NCBI GenBank assembly: GCA_013415575.1
Contig: JAAEES010000001.1
Span: 1 to 34,673 of the forward strand
Direction: 5' to 3'
DNA: 34,673 bases
Origin: Methanomicrobiales archaeon
Lineage (GTDB): Archaea > Halobacteriota > Methanomicrobia > Methanomicrobiales > Methanospirillaceae
The position numbers and the translations under genes were made by a program. Positions 31,555 to 34,673 of this stretch are shown here, one piece after another. The notes beneath the pieces were generated by a model, which had not been told where the DNA came from, ran no database searches, and saw only the letters and a program-made list of their open reading frames with translations. Every line of letters begins with the position of its first letter. Position 1 is the stretch's first letter.

Positions 31555-32431
31555 ATGAGGAGGATTTTCCGGCGCCCCCGCCTCGTAGTGAGCAAATGCA
31601 TCGGGTTTGCGCACGCTCCGGATTGTGAGGACCGGAGATACCGATCATCTCATCCAGCCCGAGACAGGGAGGGATGTGAGTAAAGAGATCACAACCTTTA
31701 CACGACAGTTTTTGGAATCGCTCCCTGAAGTGGACGGCTTTATCCTGAAAAACAAATCACCGACCTCGGGGCTGCGGGATGCGAAGGTGTATCCCTCTGC
31801 CGGAAAATCTGCACCGATCGGCCATGGTCCGGGCTTCTTCGGCCGGATGGTGCTGGAGAGGTATCCCCTGCTTCCCGTGGAAGATGAGGGGAGGCTGCGG
31901 AATGTGCGTATCCGGGATCACTTCCTGACAGGTATTTTTACACTTGCCGATTTCAGGGAAGCGAAAACCCGGGAGAGAATCAGCGATCTTGCGCGGTTCC
32001 ATACCGAGAATGAATACCTCCTCCATGCCCACAGCCGGAGGTTACAGAAGGAAATGGGAGTCATCGTCGCCAATCCGGAGGGACTTCCTCCTGGGTTGCT
32101 GTTTGAACAGTACGGGGTACTCCTGGGGCGTGCCCTTGCACATCCTCCTTCATACCGCACCACTATCGATGTCCTGTTCCACGCCATGGGGCACTTCCGG
32201 GAGCGGATTAGCACAGGTGAGCATGACTTTTTTCTGCGATCACTTGAACGGTACCGTGATGGCAGGGCTTCGGTCTGTGCACCGAAGAATATCATAGCGC
32301 TGTGGATCGAACGTTACGATGAAGAGGACCTGCGGAACCAGACTTTCTTTGCCCCGTTTCCCGAAGACCTTATCGAACCTGCACCGGCAGAGACGGATCG
32401 TGGTCGGGACTTCTGGAAGGAAGAGGACTGA
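31555..32431 (+). pseudogene. DUF523-DUF1722 protein gene with internal deletion and frame change
   Basis: The gene starts at ATG 31555 with MRRIFRRPRLVVSKCIGFA, the expected N-terminus of archaeal DUF523-DUF1722 (YbgA-like) proteins. Around 31603-31615 it jumps, in another frame, to RTLRIVRTGDTDHLIQPETGRD, which belongs about 40 residues further on. The missing part would hold the Cys-Arg-Tyr-rich and CPE motifs. The remaining frame (from TTG 31607, 274 aa) keeps the rest of DUF523 (ILKNKSPTSG, with Ser where relatives usually have Cys) and a full DUF1722 domain (LARFHTENEYLLHAHS to QTFFAPFPEDL). An in-frame stop at 31589 blocks the simple upstream extension. The DUF1722 part could still be made from an internal start. 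Confidence 0.75.
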
Positions 32432-32757
32432 AGAGAAAAGCCGGTGAGAAAAGGAAAGGTGGCATCTCAGGAGGTCTCGGCCCTGCCCTGTTCAGGGCAG
32501 GACGTCAACCAATGGACTGAACGTTCATTCGGTGACTTAGTTGGACACTAATACACCTGCTATAGTGTGGATACGAATGATTATTAAACCTTTTGGATTT
32601 TTCCGGAGGGAATCGGCGGAAGATACTGTGGTTCCGGACGAAAACAAGCATTCTTCACGGATTCTTCTCTTTTCCTCAGGAAAAATGCACCTCATCCACT
32701 TCCACAGCACGATCCGGACCCTTTCAGGAGCCTCTGCCAACAGGACTGTCCTCCCTG
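32432..32757. other. Intergenic region with hairpin and palindrome
   Basis: This 326-base region follows the broken DUF1722 gene. It has a very strong hairpin (32482-32501), a 10-bp palindrome TGAACGTTCA (32518-32527), an inverted repeat ACACTA/TAGTGT (about 32546-32569), and an AT-rich stretch with TATA-like ATTATTAAACC near 32580. A 74-codon frame on the minus strand covers its right part. Confidence 0.45.
32482..32501. terminator. Strong hairpin after the DUF1722 gene
   Basis: CCTGCCCTG-TT-CAGGGCAGG is a perfect 9-bp inverted repeat about 50 nt after the stop. There is no T-run directly after it, so it may protect the 3' end of the mRNA rather than terminate by poly-U. Confidence 0.4.
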
Positions 32758-32761
32758 TCAC
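32537..32761 (-). CDS. Possible 74-aa protein downstream of the DUF5591 gene
   Basis: A GTG at 32761 overlaps the DUF5591 stop as GTGA and opens 74 codons on the minus strand. The peptide is basic in the middle (WKWMRCIFPEEKRRIREE) and hydrophobic near the end (GLIIIRIHTIAGVLV). I do not recognise it. The overlap suggests coupling, but codon use is not clearly gene-like, and an equally long frame exists on the other strand. Confidence 0.25.
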   Translation of the reverse strand: MTGRTVLLAEAPERVRIVLWKWMRCIFPEEKRRIREECLFSSGTTVSSADSLRKNPKGLIIIRIHTIAGVLVSN

Positions 32762-33384
32762 AGGGAAGTGACGGTGCCTGACATGATCATCTCTTTCATC
32801 GTTCCCAGGCCCTCCCTGAATTCGTCCAGGTATTCCTGCATGGAGAGACTTCCCTCCGGGAATGGGCAGTCGAGGTCGTACAGGCGTTCAATGGTCGGCC
32901 TGGTCGGAAGGAGGAGGTCAAGGGACACACCCGACCTGATGCAGGCCCGCTCCATTGCCTCACGGAAAATACCGATGCAGTACGCGATCCGGGCCCGGTA
33001 GATGTCCCGGGTTTTTTCAAGGAAGAGGGAGAGCCGTTCGGTCTCTATCTCGAGAAAATCCTCACGTATCCGTTCATCCGGGCACCTCCCGAGCATATAC
33101 TGGTAGTGGGCGAACGGATACATACGCTCAAGCTCAGCCGGAACCACCCCGCAGGTACCAAACACAATGATCTGGTACTCATCATCATCGAGCACCAGGG
33201 TGATAATTTTCCGAAAGAGCCGGTGGCTTGGGCTGCTGCTGTAGGGTTTCCGGAGAGCACAGGGGATAAAGATGGCGATGTCCCGTGGAGCAATCGGATA
33301 ATCGTTCACAATAAAGCGGAACGCCTCTTCGAAAGCAGGATGGTAAAAGGGGGGGTCGGTCAGGGGGCCCTGCATCATTCCCAC
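32758..33384 (-). CDS. DUF5591-domain protein (ArcS C-terminal-like)
   Basis: A 208-aa archaeal protein. FYHPAFEEAFRFIVNDYPIAPRDIAIFIPCALRKPYSSSPSHR (about 13-55) and IIVFGTCGVVPAELERMYPFAHYQYM fit the DUF5591 domain, which is also found at the C-terminal side of archaeosine synthase ArcS. The PC-x-x-RKPYS-x-SPSHR motif is intact. The protein lacks the rest of ArcS, so a role in tRNA archaeosine synthesis is not implied; its reaction is unknown. The start is GTG 33384, with ATG 33378 or 33375 as alternatives. Confidence 0.75.
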   Translation of the reverse strand: MGMMQGPLTDPPFYHPAFEEAFRFIVNDYPIAPRDIAIFIPCALRKPYSSSPSHRLFRKIITLVLDDDEYQIIVFGTCGVVPAELERMYPFAHYQYMLGRCPDERIREDFLEIETERLSLFLEKTRDIYRARIAYCIGIFREAMERACIRSGVSLDLLLPTRPTIERLYDLDCPFPEGSLSMQEYLDEFREGLGTMKEMIMSGTVTSL

Positions 33385-33440
33385 ATGTTCTCACGTGACG
33401 GGAGAAGAACATTCTCCCCGCTGAGGGAACGGGAACACAG

Positions 33441-33809
33441 CTACTGCATACGAATATATCCCCTTGAGAGAAGATCGGAGAGCCAGCGATCAAGGTAATC
33501 GGCAAGCTCATTCTTCGCTTTCAGATCCACTCTTCCCGGTTCAGGATACACCATCCTCCTTCCCGAGCGATCCTGGAACGTGAGGGGTTCGGCCGTCCTG
33601 TTCTGGTGAAAGACCCGGATCTCCATGTCAGGGTCTGCAACGACCGCACCGTCGATGACCGGGTTATGTGAGAGGGCATAGACGTCACTTTCGACACGGT
33701 CGATGCAGAGCGGCAGGTAAGGGGGGTTCTCGATTACCGCATATTGGTTTACGGATAAGACTCCCACCTTCTCAAGTTTGTCATAGATGCTCCGGTAGAT
33801 ATCTCTCAC
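33441..33809 (-). CDS. Uncharacterised protein, possibly DUF6908-like
   Basis: A soluble protein of about 122 aa. The middle has YAVIENPPYLPLCIDRVESDVYALSHNPVIDGAVVADPDMEIRVF and the C-terminus NELADYLDRWLSDLLSRGYI. The ADP-x-MEIRV core and the final EL-x-x-WL-x-L-x-x-G pattern remind me of DUF6908 proteins, but I cannot confirm this. The start is uncertain: GTG 33809 is used here because a purine-rich AAGGCAGGG lies about 8 nt upstream; TTG 33815 is the alternative. It is 56 nt upstream of the DUF5591 gene on the same strand and could form a unit with it. Confidence 0.65.
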   Translation of the reverse strand: MRDIYRSIYDKLEKVGVLSVNQYAVIENPPYLPLCIDRVESDVYALSHNPVIDGAVVADPDMEIRVFHQNRTAEPLTFQDRSGRRMVYPEPGRVDLKAKNELADYLDRWLSDLLSRGYIRMQ

Positions 33810-33955
33810 ACACAATCCCTGCCTTTCTATCGGTTATATCGGTGAGAACCTAAAAAAATCTTGTCCAGAGGTGCCGGCAGGTTTCAGAACGGGCCCGTAC
33901 AGGATGAAGGGTATGAGCAGCTGCTGCTCGTCACGATACATTCTGCGGATAATTC

Positions 33956-34460
33956 TTAAAGATGTCCGGAAAGGATGCGGATTCCGATGAGAATGAGGAT
34001 GATTCCTCCGGCAATCTCCACCGATCTTCCGAAGCGGGAAGCGAGACGGCCGCCGACCATCACTCCAGCGAATGCGAAGAGCAGGCTGACCAGACCGATC
34101 ATGAGTGCCTCGAATATGATTCCGGAAGAGATCAGAGCAAGGGAAAGTCCAACCCCGAGGGAATCGATACTGGTGGCGATTGAAAGGAGGAGGAGCACCG
34201 GCATCGAAAGATAATCTCTCCTCCGTTCTTCCTCCCCCGAAAAACCCTCGACGATAACCTTTCCACCGATGAGCGAGAGAATGATAAAGGCCGCCCAATG
34301 ATCAAACGATGCGATGACCGGGGCAAGCCAGGTTCCAGCCAGCCACCCGAGCAGTGCCATTCGTTTTCCCGGAAGAGATGGTAGTTCCCGCAGCCAGGGA
34401 GACGGCAAAACAGTCCATGGCCAGCCCGATGGCAACCAGCAGGATGACGGAAAACTCCAT
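33956..34460 (-). pseudogene. mntP: Manganese efflux pump MntP gene with internal deletion and frame change
   Basis: The start at ATG 34460 gives MEFSVILLVAIGLAMDCFAVSLAAGTTISSGK, the canonical MntP N-terminus with the Asp of AMDCFAVS. Near 34358-34372 it joins, in another frame, MALLGWLAGTWLAPVIASFDHWAAF, the segment normally found after the second membrane helix. About 15-20 codons, most of helix 2, are absent. The rest is intact, including ATSIDSLGVGLSLAL and RFGRSVEIAGGIILILIGIRIL. A TATA-like AGATATACTT lies about 23-32 nt upstream, suggesting a leaderless start. Without helix 2 and with the frame change it should not make a working pump. Confidence 0.78.
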
Positions 34461-34605
34461 CCTTCTAATGTCGATACATGAAGTATATCTCTTTTCGTAA
34501 TTGGAAAGAAACGAATCGTTCGATGCTGGAGCCTGACGTAAAGAAAATTATTTGACCGCACCGAAGAAATTATTGCCATGCCATAACATGACAGGGTGAG
34601 CGGTC
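34461..34605. promoter_or_regulatory. Divergent promoter region between mntP and the acs-like gene
   Basis: This 145-base stretch has a TATA-like element for mntP on the minus strand (34481-34492) and AAAATTATTTGACC on the plus strand (about 34545-34558) for the acs-like gene. I saw no manganese (yybP-ykoY) riboswitch signature. Confidence 0.4.
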
Positions 34606-34673
34606 ATTGTAGCAGAAGACTATGATTCAATGTACCGGCAGTCAATCGAGGATCCCGGAGAATTCTGGGGAAA
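34606..34673 (+). CDS. acs: Acetyl-CoA synthetase-like protein, N-terminal fragment (partial)
   Basis: The last codons read VAEDYDSMYRQSIEDPGEFWGK, which fits the N-terminal YxxxYxxSIEDPxxFWG pattern of AMP-forming acetyl-CoA synthetases. The enzyme would make acetyl-CoA from acetate, ATP and CoA for assimilation. An in-frame TGA lies at 34597-34599 and the next ATG is at 34630, so the residues before it need a non-standard start: ATT 34606 or GTA 34609, with GGGTGA (34594-34599) 6-9 nt upstream. ATG 34630 would cut seven or eight family-like residues. The rest is beyond the window. Confidence 0.65.
   Translation, partial: MVAEDYDSMYRQSIEDPGEFWG

Noticed and set aside
31183..31601. Short open frames over the triple-domain RNA on both strands
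   Set aside because: They follow the 100-nt repeat, encode no recognisable protein, and conflict with the paired structure.
32541..32771. 76-aa plus-strand frame in the region after DUF1722
   Set aside because: No ribosome-binding site, no protein-like pattern, and its end overlaps the DUF5591 gene on the other strand.
34461..34605. Manganese riboswitch before mntP
   Set aside because: The typical GGGGAGUAG-type elements are absent and the promoter predicts a leaderless mRNA.
1..34673. tRNA, rRNA or insertion sequences
   Set aside because: No cloverleaf with a TTCGA-type arm, no rRNA stretch and no transposase or terminal repeats were seen by reading; a dedicated search could still find a cryptic one.

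Overview
The window looks like the chromosome of a hydrogenotrophic methanogen of the order Methanomicrobiales. It carries an Ech-type membrane [NiFe] hydrogenase, a complete archaeal A-type ATP synthase operon in the order H-I-K-E-C-F-A-B-D, archaeal TATA boxes, purine-rich ribosome-binding sites, and an archaeal-type DUF5591 protein. Genes are dense and often overlap by ATGA. The left edge cuts echF and the right edge cuts an acetyl-CoA-synthetase-like gene.

Region 1 (1-14.4 kb) is an energy-conservation block on the minus strand. It holds echABCDEF, a 109-aa unknown gene on the plus strand, and the nine-gene A-type ATP synthase operon. A possible 46-residue ORF lies just upstream of atpH, and a TATA-like element lies directly upstream of atpK, the c-ring gene. 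A two-domain universal stress protein follows at 14.6-15.5 kb.

Region 2 (15.6-22.6 kb) is a second, separate rotary ATPase operon in the order E - DUF2764 - A - B - D - I - K. As I know it, this is the layout of bacterial V-type ATPases of chlamydiae, spirochaetes and Bacteroidetes, not of archaeal A-type operons. Its K subunit is a fused double hairpin with the residues of the Na+ site of the Enterococcus NtpK ring and only one ion-binding carboxylate. The cell may therefore have an ATP synthase plus an ATP-driven Na+ pump.

Region 3 (22.9-27.8 kb) is a split branched-chain amino-acid-type ABC importer. livGF is on the plus strand and livKHM on the minus strand, the two groups converging. 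The promoters of both halves carry the same TGCTA-N5-TAGCA palindrome, so one regulator probably controls both.

Region 4 (28-34.7 kb) is looser. It has a SAM methyltransferase, a 53-aa membrane protein, and a sodium:solute symporter preceded by an overlapping 35-aa membrane ORF. Between 31.15 and 31.5 kb lies a structured RNA made of three tandem domains whose loops are spaced exactly 100 nt apart. The stems differ in sequence but keep their pairing, the loop is constant, and an outer helix closes the whole set; I do not recognise the family. Downstream are a DUF523-DUF1722 gene and a mntP gene, each broken by an internal deletion with a frame change, a DUF5591 gene, an unknown gene, and the start of an acs-like gene.

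The strongest candidates for something undescribed are the triple-domain RNA and the bacterial-type second ATPase beside the archaeal ATP synthase.
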